DNA of 64,000 nucleotides from an uncultured Eubacteriales bacterium (GCA_900544555.1 UQWD01000001.1:124001-188000), one strand, 5' to 3'; shown: positions 36,022 to 46,123, numbered from the stretch's first letter. Numbers and translations are program-made. Notes: a model not told the origin generated them from the sequence alone.

Positions 36022-36367
36022 TGCGCATTCTCCCTTCAAATCCTTGATATGTTCACTACTATCGTACCATATCGACCTTACGTACAAATGAAGGGCGCCT
36101 TACAATTTCTTAAGATAAGCTGATTCTTCAACGAACACTGATAATATCAAGACGCTGCATATAAAGTTATGATAAGCAAAAAGGGACATGCATTAACGCT
36201 TTTACACGAATCGGCCGTTAAACGGAAACCTTAAACACAGCCGGCCCAGCCGAATACTTTACCGCAATACTTTCACCTTTATGCCGTAAAATACCGTTGC
36301 CCGCATTTAACGTTTAAGGTTATAATAAGATTAATAAAGGTCAAAATGGCGGAAGGAGTGGTTTACC
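36022..36367. other. Divergent intergenic region
   Basis: It lies between the leftward ABC operon and the rightward small P-loop gene. The promoter of the latter is visible at 36297-36326. No other gene is seen. Confidence 0.6.
36297..36326 (+). promoter_or_regulatory. Probable promoter of the small P-loop gene
   Basis: TTGCCC (36297-36302) and TATAAT (36321-36326) are 18 bases apart, and the start codon follows about 35 bases after the expected start site. Confidence 0.5.
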
Positions 36368-36778
36368 ATGATACAGGTATTATTCGACGAGAAGGGCTCC
36401 GGCAAAACAAAACGCATCATCTCCATGGCTAACGAGGCGATACAAACAGCTAAGGGGAGTATGGTTTTTGTGGATGACGACAATTCATATATGTTTGATC
36501 TTAAACACACAATTCGTTTTATTGACGCTTCCGAATACGATATTGACGGCCCCAAAATGTTCTATGGCTTTCTCTGCGGCGTATCCGCGCAGGATTTTGA
36601 CCTGGAATATTTGTTTATTGACGGTTTTTTGAAAATTGTACATCATCCGATAGAAACCCTTGAGGGACTTTTTGTTCAGCTTGAGAAGTTCGCTTTGCGC
36701 GCGGACATAAAGCTTGTAATCAGCATCAGCGGCGATCCGGCCGGCGCTCCTGAGTTTCTAAAGCCGTACCTGGTGTAG
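36368..36778 (+). CDS. Small P-loop protein, function unknown
   Basis: The 136-residue protein has a Walker A-like sequence, DEKGSGKTKR (residues 7-16), and a Walker B-like YLFIDGF (about 81-87), so it may bind ATP or GTP. Similar short clostridial proteins are often labelled as twitching motility protein PilT, but it is far too short to be PilT and lacks its other domains. GGAAGGAG stands before the ATG. It is monocistronic with its own terminator. I do not know its role. Confidence 0.8.
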   Translation: MIQVLFDEKGSGKTKRIISMANEAIQTAKGSMVFVDDDNSYMFDLKHTIRFIDASEYDIDGPKMFYGFLCGVSAQDFDLEYLFIDGFLKIVHHPIETLEGLFVQLEKFALRADIKLVISISGDPAGAPEFLKPYLV

Positions 36779-36825
36779 GCTGCGCTCGCTTAACTTGCAT
36801 GTTAACTGAATTTTATGCATTAAAC

Positions 36826-36856
36826 GCGGAGGAACCATGTTTTCCTCCGCTTTGTT
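36826..36856 (+). terminator. Terminator of the small P-loop gene
   Basis: GCGGAGGAA and TTCCTCCGC pair around a seven-base loop, followed by TTTGTTATTTTT. Confidence 0.85.
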
Positions 36857-36976
36857 ATTTTTACGCTATGTGGTGGAATACTCAAATTAACCATACAAAA
36901 AGAATCAAGAGTGGTGAATAATACGTATAAATTTAACCTTAAACGGCAATAAATACCTTTAAAAAGCGCCGCTTGT

Positions 36977-37005
36977 TTGACGCGGCGCATCAAAGTTGAT
37001 ACAAT
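36977..37005 (+). promoter_or_regulatory. Sigma-A promoter of the S41 protease gene
   Basis: TTGACG (36977-36982) and TACAAT (37000-37005) are spaced by 17 bases. The leader of about 95 bases carries the hairpin at 37034-37077. Confidence 0.7.
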
Positions 37006-37106
37006 AAGCATACATTGAAATCAGCGAAAGCTAGCAATGCCTTAAGGCCGGCGCCGTTATAGCGCCGCCGGCATTGCGTTAAATTAATTGGATGGAGGAG
37101 CAGCTT

Positions 37107-38339
37107 ATGAAGTCCTTGAAAAGGACCATATTATATTATGCGGCGGCGATAATTTCTGCCGCGCTAATATCATCTGCCGTAACCATATTGCTAATCAGGA
37201 ACGGACAGAAGGATTCGGTTATATTAACTGTTGACGAGTATTCTCAGATCCGCGATGCCGTCGCCTTGCAGGAAATTGCGGATGTTATCGACGCGCAGTA
37301 TTACGGCGATAAGCCATCCCGAGAGGAGCTTATCAACCAGGCGGCGCGGGGTATGGTGGCCTCGCTGGGGGATCCGTATTCAGAGTATTTCACCGAGGAG
37401 GAGTATAACGCCTATATTTCCAATATGAACGGCCAGTACAGCGGAATCGGCATACTGCTGAGCCAACCGAATGAAACAGGCGCGGTTGTTATGGACGTTT
37501 ATGAAGGTAATCCCGCTGCGGAGGCGGGGATTGCGACGGGCGACGTTATAACGCATGTTGGCGGGAAAAGCGTAGTTGGAATGACGATGGATGAGCTGAC
37601 GAACGAAATTGGGGGCGAAGACGGTACAGAGCTGGAGTTGAGCGTGCTTCGCGATGCGGAGCAGCTCACATTCACAGTAACGCGGGGCCCGGTAAACGTC
37701 AAACGCGTGGATAGCCGCCTGTTCAATGAAAAAACGGGCTATATCCGCATTGATATGTTCACCGGCAACTGCGTAACCGAGTTTGAGGAGGCGCTGCGCG
37801 ATCTGACCGACAGGGGGATGCGTTCGTTATTAATTGATCTTCGTAACAATCCGGGGGGAAGCCTTGACGCGGTTGTTTCCATAGCCGATATGGTGCTGCA
37901 AAGCGGAACCATTGTCAGTATTCGTCATGGAGACGACGACCAGGGCTCCGTCTATACTTCGGACGCTAAAGGCGTAAATGTTCCTATCGCCGTACTGGTT
38001 AACGGGAATTCCGCTTCTGCGAGTGAAATATTGGCCGGCGCAGTTCAGGATCTGGAGGCAGGCGTAGTCGTTGGCATGCCCACTTTTGGAAAAGGTATCG
38101 TGCAGACTTCACTTCGCATCAACGCAAACCAAGCCTGGCTTAAGCTCACGACCGACGCGTATTATACGCCGAACGGGTCAAATATTCACGGTATCGGGAT
38201 AATGCCGGATATAGAGGTTGATCTGGATCCTGAGTTTGATAACGTCCCGATAAGCCAAATTCCACAGGACGAGGATGCTCAGTTGTGGGCCGCGCTCGAC
38301 TATATCCGCGAACAGGCGAACGCTAAGGACGCCGCTTAA
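37107..38339 (+). CDS. ctpA: C-terminal processing protease (S41 family, CtpA-like)
   Basis: The 410-residue protein has one N-terminal membrane helix (about 8-30), a PDZ domain (about 95-175, with SGIGILLSQP and GLATGDVI-like turns) and an S41 catalytic domain. The serine is in VNGNSASASEILAGA and the lysine in GKGIVQTSLR, forming the Ser-Lys pair. Such proteases sit on the outer face of the membrane and trim proteins at their C-termini, in sporulating species also for signalling. The ATG at 37107 is preferred because TGGAGGAG lies six bases upstream. Confidence 0.94.
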   Translation: MKSLKRTILYYAAAIISAALISSAVTILLIRNGQKDSVILTVDEYSQIRDAVALQEIADVIDAQYYGDKPSREELINQAARGMVASLGDPYSEYFTEEEYNAYISNMNGQYSGIGILLSQPNETGAVVMDVYEGNPAAEAGIATGDVITHVGGKSVVGMTMDELTNEIGGEDGTELELSVLRDAEQLTFTVTRGPVNVKRVDSRLFNEKTGYIRIDMFTGNCVTEFEEALRDLTDRGMRSLLIDLRNNPGGSLDAVVSIADMVLQSGTIVSIRHGDDDQGSVYTSDAKGVNVPIAVLVNGNSASASEILAGAVQDLEAGVVVGMPTFGKGIVQTSLRINANQAWLKLTTDAYYTPNGSNIHGIGIMPDIEVDLDPEFDNVPISQIPQDEDAQLWAALDYIREQANAKDAA

Positions 38340-38352
38340 ATTTTAATTATTT

Positions 38353-38392
38353 AGGCCGCATAGAAGCTGCACGCCGTATGCGGCCTTTTTTG
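38353..38392 (+). terminator. Terminator of ctpA
   Basis: AGGCCGCATA and TATGCGGCCT form a perfect 10-bp stem followed by TTTTT. Confidence 0.9.
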
Positions 38393-38535
38393 CCTAAACC
38401 AACGATACAGGGTTCCGCGCTTCATCACCCTTTCACCTGCTCTTTTATGTCAATATGGCTAAATTGCCGCATAGTATTTTCATTTCCTTACCTTTACACA
38501 ATCAACGCTTTTAAAGATTCAGAACACGCCATCGC

Positions 38536-39231
38536 TTAAACGCTGGTCTTCTCAAAATCCTTTCTAAGCTTCTCAACCGCTTTTTTTTCGATACGGCTGA
38601 CATAAGATCGGGATATGCCCAACAGCTTGGCGATTTCGCGCTGCGCCATATACCCCCCTCCGGTTAGCCCGTAGCGCAGTTCAACGACTATGCGCTCGCG
38701 TTCATTAAGCGTGTTTGAGATGATATGTTTGAGCTTGTCTGACGCTATGCGCAGCTCCACCTCGTTTTGAACCAGATCCGGATCCGAACCGAGTACGTCT
38801 GAAAGAACGATTTCATTCCCATCCCTGTCCGTTCCGATCGGATCGTTTATGGAAACCTCGCTCATGCGCTTTTTCTCCGTCCTCAAGAACATTAACACTT
38901 CGTTCTCAATGCATCGAGACGCGTATGTAGCAAGCGCCGAACCTTTGCCCGCGTTGAATGTCGATACCGCTTTAATCAGGCCGATAGTTCCGATTGAGAT
39001 CAGATCGTCCGTTTCACGGCCGGCACATGCGTATTTTTTGGCGATGTGCGCTACAAGCCGCAGGTTATGCTCAATCAGCTTAGACCGGGCGGTTTCATCC
39101 CCCGCCTCATTGAGGGCGATATACTTCTTCTCCTCCTCCGGGCTCAGTGGATCGGGAAAAGATGAACCCGAGTGAACATAAGCGGCAAAGAAGAATACAT
39201 CTTTGATTATTTGAAAAAGGACGTCAAGCAC
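38536..39231 (-). CDS. sigK: RNA polymerase sporulation sigma factor SigK (intact)
   Basis: The protein of about 231 residues carries all sigma-70 regions of SigK: ARSKLIEHNLRLVAHIAKKY (region 2), DDLISIGTIGLIKAVSTF, and region 4 with IAKLLGISRSYVSRIEKKA. A hydrophobic pro-sequence of about 20 residues (LDVLFQIIKDVFFFAAY) precedes SFPDPLSPEEEKKY, as in pro-SigK. The gene is continuous, so there is no skin element. GGAGG lies one base before an ATG (39237) but seven before an in-frame GTG (39231), which I prefer. SigK drives late gene expression in the mother cell of sporulating Bacillota, so its presence marks the host as a spore former. Confidence 0.94.
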   Translation of the reverse strand: MLDVLFQIIKDVFFFAAYVHSGSSFPDPLSPEEEKKYIALNEAGDETARSKLIEHNLRLVAHIAKKYACAGRETDDLISIGTIGLIKAVSTFNAGKGSALATYASRCIENEVLMFLRTEKKRMSEVSINDPIGTDRDGNEIVLSDVLGSDPDLVQNEVELRIASDKLKHIISNTLNERERIVVELRYGLTGGGYMAQREIAKLLGISRSYVSRIEKKAVEKLRKDFEKTSV

Positions 39232-39469
39232 CGTCATACCTCCAATACTTTCATCAGTATCAGGCTATGCCGTACGGATGCAAAAATTGTTTCAGCATCC
39301 ATTTATTTATTAAATATAATATTATATCCGATTCTGTTCTGCGTATTGAACTCAGGTTAGAAAACGCGTACCAGCCCGTGGAATGCCGCCAAAAAGACGC
39401 TAGAGCAGGGCTCGCCTTTGCATACATATCCGGCGCGAAATGGCTGCTTTTAAAAATTTCGGCCTTAAC

Positions 39470-40705
39470 TCACTTGTTTTTACGTAAAATATCCCCCGGT
39501 TTTAGTGCCTGAGCACAACCTATAATCAGCTTTTGCCTTGGGTGGGGCGCGCTGCTTAACCGCTCCCCGCCCTCGCTCCAGATGCCGTTGACCTTGATTT
39601 GACTGCCGATATTTAAAGGCGAAAGCACGTTTAAAATATCCCCGTCAAAAAATCGGTTCCTCTGCTCTATCAGCGCGGTTTGATTATCCGGGTTATATGA
39701 AAGCGCAACCGCGCTGATTTCGCTACCCGCAATATAAGCGGCGCTCATAGCCGCCTGACCCGCGCCGCCGGGATCGCCAAACGCAAAACCAGTCGTATAC
39801 GGTCTGTGGCTCGCGTGCGACAGCTCGTCGCGGATGGCGTCCTTAAGCTCCCAGGGCCTACCTTCACAAGCCGCAGCGGAAAGATCATCCAAAGCCATGC
39901 GGTAGGCGTTCACAACCGTTGCAACATAGGAGATAGATTTCATCCTGCCCTCTATTTTCAGGCTGCATACACCGGTGTCCAAAACCTCAGGCAGATGCTC
40001 GATGAGGTTTAAATCCCTTGAATTGAGCAGGAACGTGCCTTTTTCATGCTGCTCAATCGGATAAAAGTCCCCTCCCGAACCCGTTTCCCTCAACTCATAG
40101 GTCCAACGGCACGGCTGCGCGCATTCGCCTTTATTAGAATCCCGCCCGGCCAAATAATTGCTTAACAGACATCTGCCCGAATAGGATATGCACATTGCGC
40201 CATGTACGAACATCTCCAGCTCAAGCCCCGCCGGCGCGCGTTCGCGTATCACCCTTATTTCATCAAGGCTTAGCTCGCGCGCCAGTATAATACGCTCAAC
40301 GCCCTGATCATGCCAAAATGCCGCGGCCTCTGCGTTGAGCGTGTTTGCCTGCGTGCTCAGGTGTAGCGGCAAGCCCGGCGCTAACTTTTTCGCGCATCGG
40401 ATAACGCCCGGATCATTTACGATAAGCGCGTCCGCTCCCGCGTCTTGGATGGCGTCAAGAAGCCCCGGAAGAGCGTCTATATCCTTATCCTTCGCAAACG
40501 CATTGCAGGCGACGTATATCTTCTTACCGCGCTCATGCGCATACCGGCTGGCTATTCTAAGCTCGTCGCACGAGAAATTATCCGCGTAATTTCTTAAGCT
40601 CATGTTTTGAGCGCCGATATACACAGCGTCTGCCCCAAAACGCAGCGCGGTTTCAAGCCGTTCCATATTGCCCGCCGGCGCGAGCAGCTCCGGTATGCGA
40701 ATCAT
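39470..40705 (-). CDS. U32-family peptidase
   Basis: The 411-residue protein begins MIRIPELLAPAGNMERL and has GADAVYIGAQNMSLRNYADN, the U32 signature EMFVHGAMCISYSGRCLLS and the Cys-rich ECAQPCRWTY. Relatives act as collagenase-like proteases or in tRNA and ubiquinone hydroxylation (TrhP, UbiU); in Clostridia a tRNA-modifying role has been proposed. GGAGGG stands six bases upstream of the ATG at 40705. It lies just downstream of mltG on the same strand but behind a strong terminator. Confidence 0.92.
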   Translation of the reverse strand: MIRIPELLAPAGNMERLETALRFGADAVYIGAQNMSLRNYADNFSCDELRIASRYAHERGKKIYVACNAFAKDKDIDALPGLLDAIQDAGADALIVNDPGVIRCAKKLAPGLPLHLSTQANTLNAEAAAFWHDQGVERIILARELSLDEIRVIRERAPAGLELEMFVHGAMCISYSGRCLLSNYLAGRDSNKGECAQPCRWTYELRETGSGGDFYPIEQHEKGTFLLNSRDLNLIEHLPEVLDTGVCSLKIEGRMKSISYVATVVNAYRMALDDLSAAACEGRPWELKDAIRDELSHASHRPYTTGFAFGDPGGAGQAAMSAAYIAGSEISAVALSYNPDNQTALIEQRNRFFDGDILNVLSPLNIGSQIKVNGIWSEGGERLSSAPHPRQKLIIGCAQALKPGDILRKNK

Positions 40706-41101
40706 TTGGATCCCTCCATTTAAAAGCATTTTTTAAAAGAACGCGGCTGCTGAACTTGAAAGCCGATCGGGAACCGCGCATCCTGAACCTCAAGGTTTTA
40801 CTTGCGAGCGACCCAAAGTTGTCCGCGGCGAACTTCAGGGATTAGCGTAGCAGGGAAAAACTTAAATGACCGGATACACCGCAGGCTATATCGTCTAAAC
40901 ATAACCCTGTTTTCGAAATCGCCGCAAAGTTCATCCGGCTATGAAGCGGACATACGCAGAACTGTTATTTAATCCTCAATGATGGCATATTAAAAATGCA
41001 AACTACCACGCCCAAGTAACCCGTTATATTTGAGATTAATTACACTTTCGGCAGCTTTAACGGCCGGTTTTATCCGGCCGTTAAAGCGATACCCGTGCGA
41101 A
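40706..41101. other. Intergenic region between mltG and the U32 gene
   Basis: No gene is seen. The mltG terminator at 41054-41087 is the only strong structure. Confidence 0.55.
41054..41087 (-). terminator. Perfect hairpin ending mltG
   Basis: GCTTTAACGGCCGG and CCGGCCGTTAAAGC form a 14-bp stem with a T-rich loop, directly after the mltG stop codon. The T-run is weak. Confidence 0.75.
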
Positions 41102-42277
41102 TCATTCCCAGCTTCCGCTGTATTTATCAACATTTTTCTGGTGCTCCGCCAGAGTTTTGGCGAACACGAGTTCGCCTGTTTCCGTATCCTTTAAGCAGAA
41201 ATAAAGGTATTTCTCCTTAACATAATCTTCGTCGGGATTTAAAGCGGCTTTGATTGCGGCCTCGCCCGGGTTGCAGATTGGGCCAATCGGCAGCCCCTTA
41301 TATTTATAGGTGTTATATAGCGACTGTGACTCTAAATCCTCCTCGCTAAACTTGAGCGTATTCTTTTTAACGATATACTGAATGGTCGCGTCGGAGCCAA
41401 GCGTCATATCTTCGCGCAGCCGATTATGAAACACCGCCGACACCTTGCTGAAATCTTCCGTCTTCGCCTCCTTTTCTATCATGGAGGCAAGTATCACGAT
41501 ATCGTCGATGCTCATACCAAGCTCCTCCGCTTGTTCACGGTAGTCATCGGTGAAAACATCAAGGAATTTTACCAAAAACTTCGTGATTACCTCGCTTTCA
41601 GTGGAATCTAGAAAGAAATTATAGGTGTTGGGGAACATATATCCTTCAAGCATATAATCCCTCTGGCTCCCCTTCTCTTTATCAACAGCCTCCATAAACG
41701 AGTAATTCATAAAATCCTCACCTGACTTACACATGCTGAGGAATGTATCAACACTATCCAAAACACCGTTTTTGACCAAGTCCTCAGCAATCCCCTCAAT
41801 GGTTTTGCCTTCAGTAAAGACGAGATCTACGGTTGCGCGCGGCGGATTACCCATGCAAAGCTCATCCACAATCTGCGGTATGCCCATATTCTTTGAAAAG
41901 TAATACGTACCGGCCCTGAGGTTATTTGACTTACCAAGAAAATCAACATATACCTTAAAAACGGCCTTATTCGCAATAAGCCCTTCTTCCCCTTCCCCGC
42001 AAGCCTCATATAAAATTTTTGCAATAGCGGAAGCGCCGTAACCTTTGGGTATCACTACTTTAACAGGCGTGGCGTCGTTGGAATCCACGGGATAGAAATA
42101 TTTGCTCAGTAATATATGCATCGCGCCGAAAACGGTAACGCCAACGATAATCAGGCTGCTCAGCGCTATCGTGAACGGCCTGAGCGCTGCCCATACCTTT
42201 TGTTTTCTGCTGCGCGGGGCCTTTTCCATATCGTCAAAAAGCTCTATCGATTGCGCTTCGTTTTTATTACGCTCCAT
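41102..42277 (-). CDS. mltG: Endolytic transglycosylase MltG
   Basis: The 391-residue protein has a cytoplasmic N-terminus, one membrane helix (about 35-58), a LysM-like part (about 70-130) and the YceG catalytic domain. Typical segments are GYMFPNTYNF, the catalytic glutamate in ILASMIEKEAKTEDF, and GLPIGPICNPGEAAIKAAL. MltG cuts growing glycan strands and so ends peptidoglycan synthesis. It is the last gene of the rnj-ylbF-mltG unit. Confidence 0.93.
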   Translation of the reverse strand: MERNKNEAQSIELFDDMEKAPRSRKQKVWAALRPFTIALSSLIIVGVTVFGAMHILLSKYFYPVDSNDATPVKVVIPKGYGASAIAKILYEACGEGEEGLIANKAVFKVYVDFLGKSNNLRAGTYYFSKNMGIPQIVDELCMGNPPRATVDLVFTEGKTIEGIAEDLVKNGVLDSVDTFLSMCKSGEDFMNYSFMEAVDKEKGSQRDYMLEGYMFPNTYNFFLDSTESEVITKFLVKFLDVFTDDYREQAEELGMSIDDIVILASMIEKEAKTEDFSKVSAVFHNRLREDMTLGSDATIQYIVKKNTLKFSEEDLESQSLYNTYKYKGLPIGPICNPGEAAIKAALNPDEDYVKEKYLYFCLKDTETGELVFAKTLAEHQKNVDKYSGSWE

Positions 42278-42307
42278 AACTAAATCAGCCCTGCTCCTCT
42301 CATATAA

Positions 42308-42649
42308 TCAATTCTCAAGCATGTCCAGATCCATATCCACCGCCTCGGCAAGTATACGGTAAATATCGCCCAGCACGCGGTTCATTCGAAACTCGTTCAT
42401 TAAGAACTCCGATGCTTCTTTATTAAACTGAAGTATCTCTCCGGTTTTGCGCAGCCGTTCCATCACCTCATCGTCGCGTTCACCGGATACCATCGCCGCC
42501 TGCGCGCGAAGCTGTAACTGATGGTATTCCTTCAGCAGCGCCTTTGTCGTATCGTTTTGCAGCGCCTTTTCTTTAGACGCCCGGTAATCTTTATACTCCT
42601 GGCATTCGCCGAGCATCTTAGCCAACTCCTGCGCCTTGTCGTACACCAT
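42308..42649 (-). CDS. YlbF-family protein
   Basis: The 113-residue, mostly helical protein (VYDKAQELAKMLGECQEYKD, NKEASEFLMNEF) matches YlbF/YmcA, which in Bacillus form the Y-complex that assists RNase Y. It has no catalytic motif. Its place between RNase J and mltG fits an RNA-processing link. The ATG at 42649 with GGGG upstream is chosen; the longer frame reaching back into rnj is not family-like. Confidence 0.9.
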   Translation of the reverse strand: MVYDKAQELAKMLGECQEYKDYRASKEKALQNDTTKALLKEYHQLQLRAQAAMVSGERDDEVMERLRKTGEILQFNKEASEFLMNEFRMNRVLGDIYRILAEAVDMDLDMLEN

Positions 42650-42687
42650 TTTTACCCCAACCGCCTTTCTTCTATTACTAACTAAGC

Positions 42688-44340
42688 CTATATTTCGATG
42701 ATAATAGGCAGTATCATCGGCGTCCGTTTTGTTTTTTTGTACAGATAATCCTTCATGGCCGAGCGGATATTGTTTTTTATAGACGACCATTCGGACTTAT
42801 GACTGCTCGCGAAAGCTTCAGCTTTCTCCCGTACAATCGCGCGCGCTTCTTTAATCAGCTCCTCCGATTCACGCACGAATACAAACCCGCGCGAAAGAAC
42901 TTCCGGGCCGGCGGCAAGCTCCCCGGTTTGCCGCTTTAGCGCGATAACGACCGCAAAAAGCCCATCCTGCGATAGCTGGCGGCGGTCTTTTAGCACTACG
43001 TTGCCGATATCGCCCACTCCAAGCCCGTCAATCATTACGCTGCCATTGGGAACGGAGCCGTTGATCTTTCCGCCTGTTTTGGATAGCTCGACGACCGCCC
43101 CGTTTTCAGCGACAAATATGTTCTGAGGAAGCACGCCCATATCCTCGGCGAGGCTCGCATGCTGGTACAGATGCCGGTATTCGCCGTGAACGGGGATAAA
43201 ATACTTCGGCTTTGTTATGGAGAGCATCAGCCGCAGCTCTTCCCTCCGGGCGTGGCCCGATACGTGAACGTCCGCCATAGAGTCGTATACGACCTTAGCG
43301 CCCTTTCGATAAAGTTGGTTGATTACCCGCGCTACGCCCTTTTCATTGCCAGGTATGGCGGATGCGGATATGATAACGATATCGCCGGCCCCGATGTTGA
43401 GCCGGTGGGAAGAGTTCGCCATACGAAAAAGCCCGCTCATAGGCTCGCCCTGACTTCCGGTTGTAATCACGCATATTTGATCGTCACGGTAGTTCTTCAG
43501 CTTTTCGATTTCAACAATATGCGTTTCAGGTAAATGAAGATACCCGAGATCCATTGCCATCTTCGCGATATTCACCATGCTCCTGCCCTGAAAACAGATA
43601 ACCCGGCCGTGCTCGATAGCCACGTCCGCCACCTGCTGAATGCGGTAAATATTGGATGCGAACGATGCGATAATAACCCTTCCGTCGGCGATATCGAAGT
43701 AATGCTCAAACGTCTTCCCGATTTCTCTTTCCGATTGTGTAGTACCGGGAAGCTCCACGTTCGTACTGTCGGACATAAGCGCCAGTACGCCTTTTGAACC
43801 ATAATACGCAAAACGAGCGATATCGATAGGCTCGCCGTCTATCGGCGTATAATCCACCTTGAAATCGCCGGTATGGATTAAGGTGCCCAACGGGGTGGTT
43901 ATTGCAAGCGCCATCGCGCCCGCGATGGAATGGCTTGTTTTTATAAACTCCGTACGGAAACAGCCGATATTCAGCTTATCCCCCGCGCTCACGCAGTTAA
44001 GCGTTACATTGTTTATCGAATGCTCTTCGAGCTTATGCTCTATAAGCGCGTTGGTCAGCCTGGAGCCATACACCGGGGCGTTGATTTTCTTAAGTACGAA
44101 CGGCAGCGCGCCAATGTGATCCTCGTGACCATGCGTTATCAATATAGCGCGAACCTTATCCGCGTTTTTTTCAAGGTATGTAATATCCGGTATCACCAGA
44201 TCAATTCCCAACAGCTCTTCATCAGGAAAAATCAGTCCGCAGTCGACAACAAGAATATCCTTGCCGTATTCTATAACGGTCATATTTTTGCCGATCTCCC
44301 CAACGCCGCCGAGGGGTATAATCTTCAATTTAGAAGCCAA
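42688..44340 (-). CDS. rnj: Ribonuclease J
   Basis: The 550-residue protein has the metallo-beta-lactamase motif THGHEDHIGALPF (about 75), a beta-CASP domain (MSDSTNVELPGTTQSE, ASFASNIYRIQQ) and the phosphate-binding HVSGHARREELRLML (about 367). It degrades and matures RNA with 5'-exo- and endonuclease activity. The start is a TTG with AGAGG seven bases upstream. It heads a unit with ylbF and mltG. Confidence 0.95.
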   Translation of the reverse strand: MASKLKIIPLGGVGEIGKNMTVIEYGKDILVVDCGLIFPDEELLGIDLVIPDITYLEKNADKVRAILITHGHEDHIGALPFVLKKINAPVYGSRLTNALIEHKLEEHSINNVTLNCVSAGDKLNIGCFRTEFIKTSHSIAGAMALAITTPLGTLIHTGDFKVDYTPIDGEPIDIARFAYYGSKGVLALMSDSTNVELPGTTQSEREIGKTFEHYFDIADGRVIIASFASNIYRIQQVADVAIEHGRVICFQGRSMVNIAKMAMDLGYLHLPETHIVEIEKLKNYRDDQICVITTGSQGEPMSGLFRMANSSHRLNIGAGDIVIISASAIPGNEKGVARVINQLYRKGAKVVYDSMADVHVSGHARREELRLMLSITKPKYFIPVHGEYRHLYQHASLAEDMGVLPQNIFVAENGAVVELSKTGGKINGSVPNGSVMIDGLGVGDIGNVVLKDRRQLSQDGLFAVVIALKRQTGELAAGPEVLSRGFVFVRESEELIKEARAIVREKAEAFASSHKSEWSSIKNNIRSAMKDYLYKKTKRTPMILPIIIEI

Positions 44341-44614
44341 TTGTTATCCTCTCTTTCAGTTCACTCTCTTTCCATATTTAGTATTATACTATTTTGCTCA
44401 GATAATAACAAGGGACATCCCCTCTTACGGCCCCCACCAGGGTGAAACCGCTAAGTTAACGCCATCGTGCCGCCGCGACGCGCCCAAGCAATTATGAAAC
44501 CTTTTTTAAATAGCGTTCAATCTAGGCATGCGGTGTTGATACGAATATGAAATTGCGATATAATACCATTACTGACGCCCAAATTTGAAGAGAAGGGAGC
44601 GGTTAAATATCAAC

Positions 44615-46123
44615 ATGAATAATCAGCCTGGCGTTACTCGGCAAGCGCTGCCGCGCTCCAGCGCTCGACCATCCATCAAGCGTTCCATTGCTAAAACCAT
44701 TTTGGCTATACGGATAATCCGGATAGCCTTAATCGCGTTATCGGCGTTAACATTAACCGTTTGCATACTGATGCTTACGCTCAAGCCCAGCGAACAGGAG
44801 ACTGCTTCATACCGTTATACAGCTAGTTATTCCGCGGGGATTTCCGTTAACGGGCAGGATATTTCCGGCCTTACGTACGACGAGGCTTACGACCTGCTGC
44901 TACCTATACTGGAAAAAGAGGTGCATACCATAAACCTTTCTGTGCTTCTTGACGGCACCCAATGGATATTTACCGGCGCCGACCTTAACGTAACTAGCAC
45001 GCTGAGCGATGTGCTTGATGAAGCCTTATTATTAGGTAAGGGAGGCACAATGTTCGGAAACATGCAGGAGCAGTCCCGAATCGCCAAAGAAGGAAAGGAT
45101 TTTACCGTCGCTTTCCGCGCAGATCCTAAAACGCTGGAGGAGCGCATCGCGAATATCGCCCAGGATATGAACAAGGCTCCTGTCGAACCTTCCGCTGAGC
45201 CGGACAAGAAAGCGAACAAGCCATCCTTCACTTACCATGAAGGAAAAAACGGGTTTATCCTTGATGAAAAAGCGTTAGTAGCCGATATAACCCAAAAGCT
45301 TTTGCAGGGTGAATATCAGGCGGTGCTTGAGCCCGTGCTTGTCGAAACCGCCCCTGAACACGATTTAGAATGGGTTAAGCAAAATACGCAGCAGCGATCC
45401 GTATTTAAAACCTCCTTTAAGGGCGGCAGCCTTGACGACGAAGATCGCGTCAGAAATATTCAAAAAGCCAGCGATCTGCTGAACGGGTGTGTTGTTGAGG
45501 TTGGGCAGGAGCTGTCGTTTAACGAATATATCGGCCCCCGCTATGAGAAAGACGGTTGGGCGCTCGCGCCCGGCATAGTGAACGGTAACACCTATGAGAT
45601 GCAGGCGGGCGGCGGCATTTGCCAAGTTTCTACAACTTTCTATAATGCGCTGCTCTGTGCGGGGCCGGAGGTCGAAATAACGGTGCGTAAGAAGCATTCC
45701 TGGCCTTCCTCCTATGTGGATTACAGCCTTGACGCGACGGTTTCCACAGGCGGGCCGGATCTTGCGTTTAAAAACAATACAGGCTCAACGCTCTATATCT
45801 TCGCATATGCTGATATTGACAATAGCGTTATGACTGTCTATATTTACGGCGAACCTCTGCCTGAGGGCGTTACCTATCAAACGCGCGGCAAGACCACGGA
45901 TGAGATCGAACCGCCTGCAACCGAAATTATTGAGGATTCCTCACTCCCTGTCGGCACGAAGCAGGTAGAGATTAAATCGCGCAAAGGCTATGTGGCGACC
46001 GCCTATCGCGACAAGCTTTTGAACGGCGAGGTCGTGGAAACCGAGGAGCTTTACACCGATAAATACCGGGCTGTGCAGGGCAGAGTACGGGTTGGCAAAA
46101 TGCCGTCCACAGGCCTGGGCTGA
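44615..46123 (+). CDS. VanW-family protein with G5 domain
   Basis: The 502-residue protein has a membrane helix (about 30-55), a PG_binding_4-like region (SAGISVNGQDISGLTYDEAY), a VanW domain (about 275-410, with AGGGICQVSTTFYNALLCAG) and a C-terminal G5 domain (about 440-500). It is likely anchored in the membrane and acts at the wall; VanW's biochemical task is unknown. I chose the ATG at 44615 with AAGGGAG about 12 bases upstream; a TTG at 44585 overlaps that site. Confidence 0.9.
   Translation: MNNQPGVTRQALPRSSARPSIKRSIAKTILAIRIIRIALIALSALTLTVCILMLTLKPSEQETASYRYTASYSAGISVNGQDISGLTYDEAYDLLLPILEKEVHTINLSVLLDGTQWIFTGADLNVTSTLSDVLDEALLLGKGGTMFGNMQEQSRIAKEGKDFTVAFRADPKTLEERIANIAQDMNKAPVEPSAEPDKKANKPSFTYHEGKNGFILDEKALVADITQKLLQGEYQAVLEPVLVETAPEHDLEWVKQNTQQRSVFKTSFKGGSLDDEDRVRNIQKASDLLNGCVVEVGQELSFNEYIGPRYEKDGWALAPGIVNGNTYEMQAGGGICQVSTTFYNALLCAGPEVEITVRKKHSWPSSYVDYSLDATVSTGGPDLAFKNNTGSTLYIFAYADIDNSVMTVYIYGEPLPEGVTYQTRGKTTDEIEPPATEIIEDSSLPVGTKQVEIKSRKGYVATAYRDKLLNGEVVETEELYTDKYRAVQGRVRVGKMPSTGLG

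Larger units (their letters stand above)
36779..37106. other. Intergenic region with terminator and ctpA promoter
   Basis: It contains the terminator at 36826-36856, the promoter at 36977-37005 and a leader hairpin at 37034-37077 (GCAATGCC/GGCATTGC with an inner GGCGC/GCGCC stem). Confidence 0.7.

Noticed and set aside
38536..39237. Search for a skin-like element in sigK
   Set aside because: The gene is continuous from pro-sequence to the final helix-turn-helix.
39232..39400. SigE-type promoter upstream of sigK
   Set aside because: A CATAGCCT resembling the -10 is present, but the -35 match is too weak to claim.
42649..42790. Longer version of the YlbF-family gene
   Set aside because: The extra 47 codons lie inside rnj and do not resemble the family; the ATG at 42649 has a good site.
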